From Actinomycetota bacterium (GTDB lineage: Bacteria; Actinomycetota; Acidimicrobiia; Acidimicrobiales; Acidimicrobilacustridaceae), in assembly GCA_009699125.1 (NCBI GenBank), contig WLOT01000004.1, positions 1-38,503 of the forward strand: a DNA stretch of 38,503 nt, given 5' to 3'. The notes beneath the pieces are model-generated. The model saw nothing but the letters and a program-made list of their open reading frames with translations, was not told where the DNA came from and searched no databases. Position 1 is the stretch's first letter. Each line of letters starts with the position of its first letter. Positions 16,184 to 24,111 of this stretch are shown here, in pieces. Made by a program: the position numbers and the translations under genes.

Positions 16184-17502
16184 TGAGCGCAAACCTCGTT
16201 GATCGATGCTTCCAGTGAGTCGACGATGCGGTCGATCTCTTCAGCGGTTGACGTGAGGATGGGCATGAGGACGACGACGTCGCCGAGAGGTCGCAAAAGT
16301 ACGCCACGGTTCACCGATGCGGCGCACACCAGGCGGCCCCAACGAAGACCGTCTTCGGGCGGAGCAAGTTCCACGCCGACCATGAGTCCATGTTGGCGAA
16401 TCTCTTTAATCGCAGAGTTTCCACTCGCGAGTACTTCGAGTCGAGCGCGAAGTTGCGATGAGCGCTCGCGGACATTGGCAAGCACGTCGAGTTCTTCGAA
16501 CAATTGAAGGTGACGAAGTGCGACAGCGGCCGCTAGTGCGTTTCCAGAGAATGAGTGCCCGTGGTAGAGGGTCATCTCGCTGAGATCTGGCCCGAGGAAG
16601 GCTTCGTAGACGCGCCGAGATGCGACGGTTGCTGCCATGGCGAGGTAACCGCCAGTCAGGCCTTTTCCGATGCACATGATGTCGGGGCGAACTCGGCACT
16701 GTTCTGTGGCAAACAGCGTTCCGGTTCGGCCAAATCCAGTTGCGACTTCATCGGCAATAAGCAGAACATCATGTTCTCTGCAGGCGTCGCCAACTCGTTC
16801 GACAGATTCCGGATCGGTGATCCACATGCCAGCAGCGCCCTGCACCAAAGGTTCGATGACGACAGCAGCAAGTTCATGAGCGTGAGCGCGAATCATGGCG
16901 ACTGCGGTATCTGCCCAACCCAGATCGTCGTAACCAGGAGCGCGCAGTACGTCAAAGCGGAGAGGATCGAAGACATCGGTGCCGAATCCACCAGCTCCGA
17001 TGGAGATCGCTCCGATGGTGTCGCCGTGATAGGCGCCACCGAGCGTGAGGTAGCGAGTGCGGTCGTTGATTCCTTGATTCGTCCAGTACTGAAAAGCAAT
17101 CTTGATTGCCTGTTCAACTGCAGCCGCACCATCGGACGCAAAGAGGAAGTGCGGCTCGCTTACGGGTACCCGAGGCGCAAGCGCTTCTGCGAGTTCGATC
17201 GTGATTCGGTTTCCGTTGCCGAGCATCGTGGTGTGCGCGACCCGATCGAGTTGTTCTCGCGCTGCTGCATCAAGTTCGGGAACGCGATGGCCGAGCGTTG
17301 TCACCCAAAGTGAAGAGATGGCGTCGAGGTAGCGAGTGCCGTCGACATCGATGAGTTCTCGCCCTTCGGCGTAGTCGACGATGATCGGCCGATTCTGCGC
17401 GTAGGTCGACATTTGGGTGAAGCCGTGCCATACGACGGCAGCATCTCGGTCCACCCAACGATCGTGTGCGCTGGTGAGAGACCCTTGGTCGGCATTTGTC
17501 AC
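16180..17502 (-). CDS. bioA: Adenosylmethionine-8-amino-7-oxononanoate aminotransferase
   Basis: A 440-residue class III PLP aminotransferase making 7,8-diaminopelargonate with S-adenosylmethionine as amino donor. It has the BioA N-terminus VVWHGFTQM, the YHGDTIGA block, DEVATGFGRTG, and the PLP lysine at residue 270 in CIGKGLTGGYLAM. The GTG at 17502 overlaps the upstream kinase stop as GTGA, giving the usual length; a longer frame to 17550 is unlikely. No bioB is present in the window, so biotin synthase must lie elsewhere if the pathway is complete. Confidence 0.95.
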   Translation of the reverse strand: MTNADQGSLTSAHDRWVDRDAAVVWHGFTQMSTYAQNRPIIVDYAEGRELIDVDGTRYLDAISSLWVTTLGHRVPELDAAAREQLDRVAHTTMLGNGNRITIELAEALAPRVPVSEPHFLFASDGAAAVEQAIKIAFQYWTNQGINDRTRYLTLGGAYHGDTIGAISIGAGGFGTDVFDPLRFDVLRAPGYDDLGWADTAVAMIRAHAHELAAVVIEPLVQGAAGMWITDPESVERVGDACREHDVLLIADEVATGFGRTGTLFATEQCRVRPDIMCIGKGLTGGYLAMAATVASRRVYEAFLGPDLSEMTLYHGHSFSGNALAAAVALRHLQLFEELDVLANVRERSSQLRARLEVLASGNSAIKEIRQHGLMVGVELAPPEDGLRWGRLVCAASVNRGVLLRPLGDVVVLMPILTSTAEEIDRIVDSLEASINEVCAQ

Positions 17503-18998
17503 CGGGACAGCATCGCACCCTTGGCATCGGGGTGGCGAAGGCATCGCCATTCTTCAATCCGGTGGGCCATGGGGGTTGACGGAGGCCCGTCCACAAAGGG
17601 CCAAAGCTCCTCGGCAATCTTGCGCCAGTCGCCCGTCGCGTGGAGTTCGCCGAGGATCGCGTAGAGCCCCAAGCTGATTCGTTGAATGATGACGAAACTT
17701 CCTGGAAGGTTCGCCGCCTTTTGCATGATGGCGTAGGGGCCACTGGTGTCGAAGAATCGACGCACGGTTTCTGAGGCGTACTCGGGCGTGATGGTGAAGT
17801 CGCCTTCGACGGCAACGAATTCGTAGAAATGTCCGAGGTAGTCGATGACATCGGCGTCGGTGACATCAAGTCCTGCGGGAAGAAGTCCGAGTCGTTCGAC
17901 GGTTGCGCGAAATGCAGGGGCGTCATGTTCGATCACCATGTGCTGGATCATTTCGCCAAACTCGTCGAGTTCCGCAGCGGTGAAGTACTTCACGAGACCG
18001 AAGTCAAGAAACGTGACGCGTCCACCCGGATGAAACAAATAGTTGCCGGGATGGGGATCGCCGTTGAATGCTGCAAGTCGATAGAGGCCACCGAAGGCGA
18101 AGCGATAGAGGGTTTCAGCAGCGAGATCTTTTTCTTCCTGACTCCACGTGAGGAGTTCGTCCCATCGGACACCGTCAGAAAGTTCCGTCGTGAGAACGCG
18201 GCGACTTGAGTAGTCATCAAGAACATGCGGAATATGGATTGTCGGATGGCCTTCGTAGTAGCCAGCAAACGCACGTTGGTTGGCTGCTTCAATTTCGTAA
18301 TCAAGTTCTTCGACGACGCGCTCGCGAAGTTCAGCGACGAGCGCTTTATGGTCGAGCCCAGGGAATAGGACTCCGAGGCCAGCGAAGATAAATCCGGCAT
18401 TGTTGAGATCTGACGCAACTGCTTCCGCGACCCCGGGGTACTGCACCTTGACTGCGACGGCTTGGCCGTCATGAGTAAGCGCTCGGTGCACTTGACCAAT
18501 TGACGCCGATGCAATCGGAGTCGGATCCCACGTTTCAAAAAGATCGTTCGGATGTTTGCCGAACTCTTCGCGGATGACTTCCGCCGCGAGTTCTGCGCTC
18601 ATCGGCGGCGCGTTCTGTTGGAGGTCGGCAAGAGCGCCACGCACGTGTTCGGGAAGGCCTTGGTCGATGTAGCTGGCCATTTGGCCAACCTTCATGAGCG
18701 CACCCTTCATTTGTCCGAGTGCTTCGGTGACTTGTTGCGTGGTTTGCATCTCAAACGCAAGGTCAAGTTCGCGACGCTTTCCGGCGTCGGCAAAAACCCG
18801 ACGGGCGCGATGTCGGGCATAGGCCCCACCGGTCTTTGCGCCGAGCAGGGCAAGGCGGAGGTTTCGGGCGCTTCGGCGACCGTTTTGGACGGGCCCAGTG
18901 GAGCCGCGTTGCAGACGTCCGTTTCTCAGGACCACCACAAAGGCGGCAATGAGGCCAAGGGGGAGGAGAAATCGAAGGGCTCGGCGTAGCGGTGTCAC
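17499..18998 (-). CDS. UbiB/ABC1/ADCK-family atypical kinase
   Basis: A 499-residue protein with an N-terminal membrane helix (8-26) and a protein kinase-like domain. Hallmarks of the UbiB family are visible: LMKVGQMASY with KxGQ at 103-106, the alanine-rich nucleotide loop ASASIGQVH, VAVKVQYPG with Lys174, NGDPHPGNYLF and the metal-binding LDFGLVK. Family members are ATPases linked to lipid and isoprenoid metabolism, including ubiquinone synthesis in proteobacteria; in actinobacteria the substrate is unknown. The GTG at 18998 lies 8 nt after TAACGT and is preferred over a TTG at 19007 that overlaps that box. It heads the bioA-bioF-bioD operon with a GTGA overlap, an unexpected partner for biotin genes. 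Confidence 0.9.
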   Translation of the reverse strand: MTPLRRALRFLLPLGLIAAFVVVLRNGRLQRGSTGPVQNGRRSARNLRLALLGAKTGGAYARHRARRVFADAGKRRELDLAFEMQTTQQVTEALGQMKGALMKVGQMASYIDQGLPEHVRGALADLQQNAPPMSAELAAEVIREEFGKHPNDLFETWDPTPIASASIGQVHRALTHDGQAVAVKVQYPGVAEAVASDLNNAGFIFAGLGVLFPGLDHKALVAELRERVVEELDYEIEAANQRAFAGYYEGHPTIHIPHVLDDYSSRRVLTTELSDGVRWDELLTWSQEEKDLAAETLYRFAFGGLYRLAAFNGDPHPGNYLFHPGGRVTFLDFGLVKYFTAAELDEFGEMIQHMVIEHDAPAFRATVERLGLLPAGLDVTDADVIDYLGHFYEFVAVEGDFTITPEYASETVRRFFDTSGPYAIMQKAANLPGSFVIIQRISLGLYAILGELHATGDWRKIAEELWPFVDGPPSTPMAHRIEEWRCLRHPDAKGAMLSR

Positions 18999-19006
18999 GG
19001 TGACCA

Positions 19007-19012
19007 ACGTTA
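19007..19012 (-). promoter_or_regulatory. -10 box, leaderless promoter of the UbiB-bio operon
   Basis: TAACGT on the minus strand ends 8 nt before the GTG at 18998. There is no Shine-Dalgarno sequence. It would drive the kinase gene and bioA, bioF and bioD. Confidence 0.45.
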
Positions 19013-19044
19013 GGTGTCGGTCGTCGAATTTCCCTCACCGGACG

Positions 19045-19075
19045 CTGACCGTGGAACGGGAGTCGCCGGTAGCGT
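19045..19075 (+). promoter_or_regulatory. Candidate promoter of the carboxylesterase-queC pair
   Basis: CTGACC (19045-19050) and TAGCGT (19070-19075) are separated by 19 nt. The leader to the ATG at 19105 is 29 nt and contains CAGGGAG as a ribosome-binding site, so this is a conventional leadered transcript. Confidence 0.45.
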
Positions 19076-19104
19076 TGCGCCGTTCACCTGGACAGGGAGT
19101 CCCC

Positions 19105-20613
19105 ATGAGTTCCACGACAGTCACCATCGCCCAAGGAGGCCTTCAGGGCCTTGAGAAGGACGGCATCGTCCAGTTTCGGGGGATTCCCTATGCGGCGCCG
19201 CCGATAGGGGAACGCCGCTTTCTTGCCCCCGCCCCACCTGAGTCGTGGGACGGCGTTCGTGATGCGACAACGTTTGGAGCGATGTCGGTGCAGGAGTCGG
19301 GCGGCATCACTGCATTCCTTGGTGATGCTGCAGATTCGTCGAGCGAAGACTGTTTGTTCCTCAACGTCTTTACACCTGGGTGTGATGACCGAGCCCGTCC
19401 GGTGATGGTCTGGATCCATGGTGGCGGTTTCATCAACGGTTCGTCGTCAACTCCTTGGTACGACGGAACAACGCTGGCAACTCGTGGCGACGTTGTCGTT
19501 GTTACGTTGAATTATCGACTTGGCGCGCTTGGCTTTCTCTGGCTCGGAGACCTTGATGAGCGCTATCGCTCGAGTGGCGTGAACGGTTTGCTTGACCAAG
19601 CTGCTGCGCTCGCGTGGGTGCGTGACAACATTTCGGCGTTTGGCGGAGACCCCAACAACGTGACGATTTTCGGTGAGTCTGCCGGCGCCATGAGCATCTC
19701 AACGCTTCTCGCCGTTCCTGCTGCTCGTGGGCTGTTCCACAAAGCAATCGCACAAAGCGGTGCTGCGCACAACACATTCACGCCAGCAATGGGCGCTGCT
19801 ATGACCGAACAGTTCATGGAGAAAATTGGCGTTTCCGATCTCGATGGTCTGTTGAGTGCATCGGCCGACGACATCGCGAAAGCGGCGACAAAAGTCGAAG
19901 CAAAGCTTTACGACGATCCGTCGGGGCTTGGTGGTCCCACGGGGATTGCATTGGCGATGGCCTTTCAGCCTGTTGTCGACGGCGAGTTCTTGCCTGCTGA
20001 TCCGCTTGTTGCTGTCTCGAACGGCGATGCGGCGGATGTTCCGTTCATGACTGGCACAAATCTCGACGAGTGGAATCTGTTTGCGCTCATGAGCCCCGGT
20101 GGCCTTGACGACCCCAAGTTGCTTGAACGTCTCGAACGCATCTTCGGTGCTGGCCACCGGGTCCGCGACGCCTACGCGGCCGATCGCCCCGACGCATCGC
20201 CGGATGATCTTTGGAATGCCGTGCTCACCGATGCGACGTTCCGGATTCCCGCGATTCGGCTTGTCGAAGCGCGAGCGAAATCGACGACGCCAACCTGGCA
20301 GTACCTCTTCACGTGGGCGACGCCAGCGTTCGGGGGAGTGGTGAAGTCCTGTCACGCGCTTGAGATCCCCTTTGTGTTCGGCGTGCTTGGTAATCAAGGT
20401 GCGGAACTTTTCCTCGGTGGCCCGGTTGGCGACGAACTCCATGCACTTTCAACTGCGATGCAAGACGCGTGGTTGTCGTTCGCTCGCGATGGTGATCCTG
20501 GTTGGCCAGCGTGGGACGAAAAGACGAGGCCAACCCAGCGATTCGATGTTGAGCGCGAACTTCTTTCCGACCCGATGTCTGTTGAACGCTTGGTGTGGGA
20601 CGGCGTTCTGTGA
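19105..20613 (+). CDS. Type B carboxylesterase/lipase
   Basis: A 502-residue alpha/beta hydrolase. It has the oxyanion-hole HGGGF, the nucleophile elbow FGESAGAMS with Ser192, the acid in [10 protein letters not shown] (Glu312) and the histidine in SCHALEIPF (His407): a complete catalytic triad of the carboxylesterase B family. These hydrolyse carboxylic esters; the physiological substrate is unknown. No signal peptide is seen, so it is probably cytosolic. A Shine-Dalgarno AGGGAG lies upstream of the ATG. Its stop overlaps the start of queC as GTGA. Confidence 0.93.
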   Translation: MSSTTVTIAQGGLQGLEKDGIVQFRGIPYAAPPIGERRFLAPAPPESWDGVRDATTFGAMSVQESGGITAFLGDAADSSSEDCLFLNVFTPGCDDRARPVMVWIHGGGFINGSSSTPWYDGTTLATRGDVVVVTLNYRLGALGFLWLGDLDERYRSSGVNGLLDQAAALAWVRDNISAFGGDPNNVTIFGESAGAMSISTLLAVPAARGLFHKAIAQSGAAHNTFTPAMGAAMTEQFMEKIGVSDLDGLLSASADDIAKAATKVEAKLYDDPSGLGGPTGIALAMAFQPVVDGEFLPADPLVAVSNGDAADVPFMTGTNLDEWNLFALMSPGGLDDPKLLERLERIFGAGHRVRDAYAADRPDASPDDLWNAVLTDATFRIPAIRLVEARAKSTTPTWQYLFTWATPAFGGVVKSCHALEIPFVFGVLGNQGAELFLGGPVGDELHALSTAMQDAWLSFARDGDPGWPAWDEKTRPTQRFDVERELLSDPMSVERLVWDGVL

Positions 20614-21320
20614 GTCAACCGATCGCCATTGTGTTGCTCTCAGGAGGGCTTGATTCCACAACGTGTTTGGCCATTGCGAAATCCGAAGGTTTCACCCCGA
20701 TTGCGTTGAGCTTTCGGTACGGCCAGCGTCATACGGACGAACTCGCGTGCGCGGCAGCGGCTGCGAGTGCTGCGGGCGTTGAACATCTCATCGCCGACAT
20801 CGATCTCGCTGCCTTCGGAGGGTCCGCGCTTGTCGATTCGTCAATCGAAGTTCCCAAACATGAATCGGTTGACGATCTCACCGCCGATTCGGTTCCGGTC
20901 ACCTACGTGCCCGCCCGCAATACGATCTTTCTGAGTTTCGCAACCGCGGTTGCCGAAACTCGCGGAGCGCACGATGTGTTCATCGGTGTGAACGCGATTG
21001 ATTACTCGGGCTATCCCGATTGCCGCCCTGAATTCATCACGGCGTTCGAAGAAATGGCCAACCTCGCCACTCGCGAAGGGGTTGAGGGAGGAAGACTTCG
21101 GATTCGTACCCCGCTGATTGATCTGACCAAAGCGCAGATCATCCAGCGGGGTCTGGAATTGGGCGTCGACTACGGAACCACGATGTCGTGTTACGACCCT
21201 GGCTCTGATGGCGGCGCCTGTGGCCACTGTGACGCGTGCTTGCTCCGTGCTCGCGGATTTTCCGATGCAGGCGTGATCGATCCGACGCGGTATTCAACGT
21301 CGTCGACTTTTGAACCCTGA
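20610..21320 (+). CDS. queC: 7-cyano-7-deazaguanine (preQ0) synthase
   Basis: A 236-residue PP-loop enzyme converting 7-carboxy-7-deazaguanine to preQ0 with ammonia and ATP. The PP-loop [10 protein letters not shown] lies at residues 9-18. The central [13 protein letters not shown] and [17 protein letters not shown] blocks are typical. The zinc site is formed by Cys194, Cys204, Cys207 and Cys210. preQ0 feeds queuosine in tRNA, and in some bacteria deazaguanine DNA modification or secondary metabolites. No other deazaguanine gene is nearby. The GTG at 20610 overlaps the esterase stop. Confidence 0.94.
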   Translation: MSQPIAIVLLSGGLDSTTCLAIAKSEGFTPIALSFRYGQRHTDELACAAAAASAAGVEHLIADIDLAAFGGSALVDSSIEVPKHESVDDLTADSVPVTYVPARNTIFLSFATAVAETRGAHDVFIGVNAIDYSGYPDCRPEFITAFEEMANLATREGVEGGRLRIRTPLIDLTKAQIIQRGLELGVDYGTTMSCYDPGSDGGACGHCDACLLRARGFSDAGVIDPTRYSTSSTFEP

Positions 21321-21331
21321 ATCGTCGCGAC

Positions 21332-21781
21332 TTACGACTTTCCGATCACCGCGAGCGCTTCATCGATGTGTTTCTTCGGCTTGAACTGCGACGAGAACAC
21401 CTTGCGAACGATGCCATTGGGGTCGATCACATACGTGACTCGCCCCGGCAACAAGCCAAGGGTCTTGCTGACTCCGAACTGCTTGCGCACGGCGCTGTCT
21501 GTGTCGGCCAGCAGCGTGAAGGGCAAGTTGTGCTTCTGAGCGAATGCCTTGTGTGATTCCACTGAATCGGAACTGATTCCGATCACCTTTGCGCCGGCAT
21601 CGGTAAAGGCTTCGAAGTTGTCGCGGAACGAACACGATTCTGCGGTGCAGCCCGGTGTGTCGTCCTTTGGGTAGAAGTAGACGACGGCCCAACCTCCACG
21701 GAGTTGTGCCGAGGTGACGGTGGTGCCGTCCTGATCGGGGAGTGAGAACTCGGGGACGGTTTGGCCTTCAGTGATGGTCAT
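21332..21781 (-). CDS. Peroxiredoxin, BCP/PrxQ type
   Basis: A 149-residue thioredoxin-dependent thiol peroxidase. The active site TPGCTAESCSFRD contains peroxidatic Cys45 and the alpha2-type resolving Cys50, five residues apart, as in the 2-Cys PrxQ subgroup. KPKKHIDEAL lies near the C-terminus as usual. The ATG at 21781 gives the standard length; GAGAGG upstream can act as a ribosome-binding site. It is convergent with queC and divergent from parA. It is the second peroxiredoxin in this window, of a different subfamily. Confidence 0.93.
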   Translation of the reverse strand: MTITEGQTVPEFSLPDQDGTTVTSAQLRGGWAVVYFYPKDDTPGCTAESCSFRDNFEAFTDAGAKVIGISSDSVESHKAFAQKHNLPFTLLADTDSAVRKQFGVSKTLGLLPGRVTYVIDPNGIVRKVFSSQFKPKKHIDEALAVIGKS

Positions 21782-21871
21782 GCACCCTCTCAGCACCGAT
21801 TCGACCGTTGTTATTCCGTCGCAACCAGCCTTTTTGCTGCCGGTATCGCCCGAAACCAGGGCCTCGCCGCG

Positions 21872-21877
21872 TAGCGT
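21872..21877 (+). promoter_or_regulatory. -10 box, leaderless promoter of the ParA-family gene
   Basis: TAGCGT lies 6 nt before the ATG at 21884. The same hexamer is found before the crotonase, carboxylesterase, mannosyltransferase and NfuA genes, so it looks like the housekeeping -10 form of this genome. Confidence 0.55.
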
Positions 21878-21883
21878 TGCGGC

Positions 21884-22732
21884 ATGCCGATCGTCGCCGT
21901 TGTGAACCAAAAGGGTGGAGTGGGCAAGACCACGGTCACCTTGGGCCTTGCTTCTGCTGCCGCCAACCGTGGCAAAAACGTTCTCGTGGTCGACCTCGAT
22001 CCACAGGCCAATGCCACGTCTGGCCTCGGTGTCTGGGATCCAGCCACCACAGTCGATATCGCTCTTGAAGCTGATCGACCGGGTTCTGCGGGTTCTCTCG
22101 CAGTCCCTACAGCATGGGTCCTCGAAGGCGGTCGTGCCCCCGATGTCTTGGCCAGCACCCCAGCACTTTCTTCTCGTGAGCCGCAACTGGCAAACGACCC
22201 GGTAGGCGCACAAGACCGTCTCCAACTCGCGCTCGAGGGCAACGACTACGACCTCGTGGTGATCGACTGCCCGCCCTCATTGGGTCTCCTGACCATCAAC
22301 GGGCTCTTTGCTGCTGATCGCGCGCTCATCGTGACCGAACCTGGCGCATGGGCATCAGATGGCGTTGCGAATGTGCAACTCACCATCTCGCGTATCGCTG
22401 CACGTCGCGGTGGTCGTCCTGAAGTTGCAGGCGTTGCCGTCAACCGTCTCGGCCGAACTCGCGATGCGCATTACTGGCACACGATGTTGCTCGAGCAATA
22501 TGGCGATCAGGTATTTGCTCCGGTTCACATGCGTGCCGCTGTCGCTGAGGCGTCGGCGCAGTCGCTGCCCATCCACGGACTCGGCACCCGCCAAGGTGCG
22601 AGCGATGCTGCGCAGGAATTCGACACCCTGCTTGATGCGGTGGTCCCTGAGATGGCACGGTCTGGTGTGCCGGTGTCCGCTCCTGCGGAGACTGCAGCTA
22701 TCGAAACCTCCGGAGGAACCAATGGCGTATGA
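21884..22732 (+). CDS. ParA/MinD-family ATPase
   Basis: A 282-residue deviant-Walker ATPase. NQKGGVGKTT lies at residues 8-17, switch I is VDLDPQANAT and Walker B is LVVIDCPPSLG. These proteins form ATP-dependent dimers and position chromosomes, plasmids or protein assemblies. No parB, rRNA/gid genes or parS-like sites lie nearby, so this is not the main chromosome partition operon. Instead it overlaps a gene for a tail-anchored repeat protein by 11 bp, which suggests an orphan ParA that positions a membrane cargo. This functional reading is an inference. Confidence 0.9.
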   Translation: MPIVAVVNQKGGVGKTTVTLGLASAAANRGKNVLVVDLDPQANATSGLGVWDPATTVDIALEADRPGSAGSLAVPTAWVLEGGRAPDVLASTPALSSREPQLANDPVGAQDRLQLALEGNDYDLVVIDCPPSLGLLTINGLFAADRALIVTEPGAWASDGVANVQLTISRIAARRGGRPEVAGVAVNRLGRTRDAHYWHTMLLEQYGDQVFAPVHMRAAVAEASAQSLPIHGLGTRQGASDAAQEFDTLLDAVVPEMARSGVPVSAPAETAAIETSGGTNGV

Positions 22733-23162
22733 CCCGCAAAAGACTCGGAACCGGCCAACTCCCGCCGCAGATCGTCCAGCACCAGTCGACGCGTTCCTCG
22801 ATGCGATGGCAGAAGTAACCGTTCTTCCCGAGGGCATTGATATCGACGTCACGCCTGGTGGCGACACCATCGTGCACACCGCCGACGCCGATATCTCCAT
22901 CACTCCGGCAGGAGACGATGTGATTGTTTCCACCCGCGATGCACTTGTTGAGGTTCGTGCCGAACTCGACGAAGTCATTGTCGAAGCTGCTGGCGAAGAA
23001 ATCTTCATCGACACTGCACCGCGTGCGCCGTCAGATCTCGCTGACTGGAGCAATGCGCCAGTCGTTCATTCCGACAGCGGCCGGTCAAAGATGACGATCG
23101 CAATCGTCGCAGCGGTCGCCGCACTCATCGCAGTGCTTGTTGTGACTCGTAAGCGCCGCTAA
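22722..23162 (+). CDS. Tail-anchored protein with internal beta-type repeats, ParA partner candidate
   Basis: A 146-residue acidic protein that I do not recognise. Residues 30-98 form about five imperfect 17-18-residue units: EVTVLPEGI, DIDVTPGGDTIV, DISITPAGDDVIV, LVEVRAELDEVIV, EIFIDTAP. The alternating hydrophobic pattern suggests stacked beta-strands. Residues 124-142 form a single membrane helix followed by TRKRR, so the bulk probably faces the cytosol with a C-terminal anchor. The ATG has a perfect GGAGG ribosome-binding site inside the end of the parA gene, so it is independently and probably strongly translated. Confidence 0.8.
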   Translation: MAYDPQKTRNRPTPAADRPAPVDAFLDAMAEVTVLPEGIDIDVTPGGDTIVHTADADISITPAGDDVIVSTRDALVEVRAELDEVIVEAAGEEIFIDTAPRAPSDLADWSNAPVVHSDSGRSKMTIAIVAAVAALIAVLVVTRKRR

Positions 23163-23163
23163 C

Positions 23164-23184
23164 GACGAACACGAAAACTTCGTC
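23164..23184. terminator. Short hairpin between convergent genes
   Basis: Arms GACGAA/TTCGTC flank a 9-nt loop, overlapping the stop codon of the minus-strand phosphatase gene. It may end transcripts from both sides, but the stem is only 6 bp and no T tract follows. Confidence 0.3.
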
Positions 23185-23989
23185 AGTCGAGAAGGCTTGA
23201 CGCAAGTGCATCAATGACATCGGAATCGATACCGATGCTGTTCACGTACCCCGTCATTGATCCGTATTCCGCGTTCACGTGTTCAAGAAGTCGAGCCATC
23301 GCTTCGGGTGGTGCTGCGAGATACGCCGAAGGCTGGTCGTTCATCGCAGTCAGAGCTTCGGGGCGATCGCGCTTGAGTCGTTCAATGAGTTCGGCCATAT
23401 TTGCGCCAGAAATCGCATAATCGGCGACGATCACATGGTCGGCGACACCGATCGCAGAAAGCACCATCGCGGCAAGAACGCCGGTGCGGTCCTTGCCTGC
23501 TGCGCAATGGAAGACAGCCGGGAGATTGTCGGAATTCGCGAGGGTTCGAAATGCGTCCGATAGGGCCGGTGCTCCGATGTCAAGCATGTGCACGTACAGG
23601 TCACTGAGCACAACTCGGGCATCGGCGTCTTCAGCGAGATCAAGAGGTTTCCAGACCTGTCCAAGTACGTCGAGATGGACATGAGTGATTCCGCGATGTG
23701 GGTCGTGAAGACGACCTTCCTCAACTTCAGAACCAGTGCGCAGGTCGATCACCGTACGAAGGCCGATTTCGGCGAGCTGGTCGAGTTCTGCATCGGGGAG
23801 TCGATGAACTGCGTCGGCACGGAAAAGCGTGCGCCACTTCACCATACGGCCATCGACGGTTGCGTAACCCCCGAGGTCGCGAAAGTTGAACGCGCCTTCA
23901 AAGCTGAGGTGGCGGTCGGGGTGGATGGTCGCGAGTGCGAGATCTGTTTCGTTCACGAGAGTGAGGCTACGTGCAATGGGTGGGTTCAC
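23183..23989 (-). CDS. Tyrosine/lipid phosphatase of the PtpB (Y_phosphatase3) family
   Basis: A 268-residue protein. The N-terminal FEGAFNFRDLGGYATVDGR block and the active site FHCAAGKDRTGVLAAMVL (CX5R with Lys and Asp in the loop) identify the family of Mycobacterium tuberculosis PtpB, which has dual protein-tyrosine and phosphoinositide phosphatase activity. No signal peptide is present. The GTG at 23989 has AGGAG 7 nt upstream, which fixes this start. The 122-bp upstream region carries an array of GTTCACC-like repeats and an inverted repeat, so regulation is likely. Confidence 0.9.
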   Translation of the reverse strand: MNPPIARSLTLVNETDLALATIHPDRHLSFEGAFNFRDLGGYATVDGRMVKWRTLFRADAVHRLPDAELDQLAEIGLRTVIDLRTGSEVEEGRLHDPHRGITHVHLDVLGQVWKPLDLAEDADARVVLSDLYVHMLDIGAPALSDAFRTLANSDNLPAVFHCAAGKDRTGVLAAMVLSAIGVADHVIVADYAISGANMAELIERLKRDRPEALTAMNDQPSAYLAAPPEAMARLLEHVNAEYGSMTGYVNSIGIDSDVIDALASSLLD

Positions 23990-24017
23990 GTTGACTCCTA
24001 GCGGCTTGCGTCGCTCA

Positions 24018-24041
24018 AACACTTTTGATCTGCAAAGTGTT
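24018..24041. repeat. Inverted repeat AACACTTT/AAAGTGTT
   Basis: Perfect 8-bp arms flank an 8-nt spacer, about 29 nt upstream of the phosphatase start. A further half-site AAAGTGTT lies at 24098-24105. It could be an operator or the end hairpin of the stress-protein transcript; no T tract supports the latter. Confidence 0.5.
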
Positions 24042-24052
24042 GTGGGCGCGAA

Positions 24053-24090
24053 AGCGAACCCGAGGTGAACCCGGTGAGCGGAACGTGAAC
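24053..24090 (-). promoter_or_regulatory. Array of four GTTCACC-like direct repeats (PHO-box-like)
   Basis: On the minus strand the units GTTCACG (24084-24090), GCTCACC (24073-24079), GTTCACC (24064-24070) and GTTCGCT (24053-24059) are spaced 11, 9 and 11 nt. Streptomyces PhoP boxes consist of 11-nt direct repeat units beginning GTTCACC, so an OmpR/PhoB-type response regulator site upstream of the phosphatase gene is likely. Which regulator binds is unknown. Confidence 0.5.
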
Positions 24091-24111
24091 CTTTGGGAAA
24101 GTGTTCGGGCT

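Noticed and set aside
22355-23053. A 232-codon minus-strand frame opposite parA and the repeat protein
   Set aside because: Low-complexity composition typical of the antisense of a GC-rich gene; the plus-strand genes have clear motifs and a ribosome-binding site.
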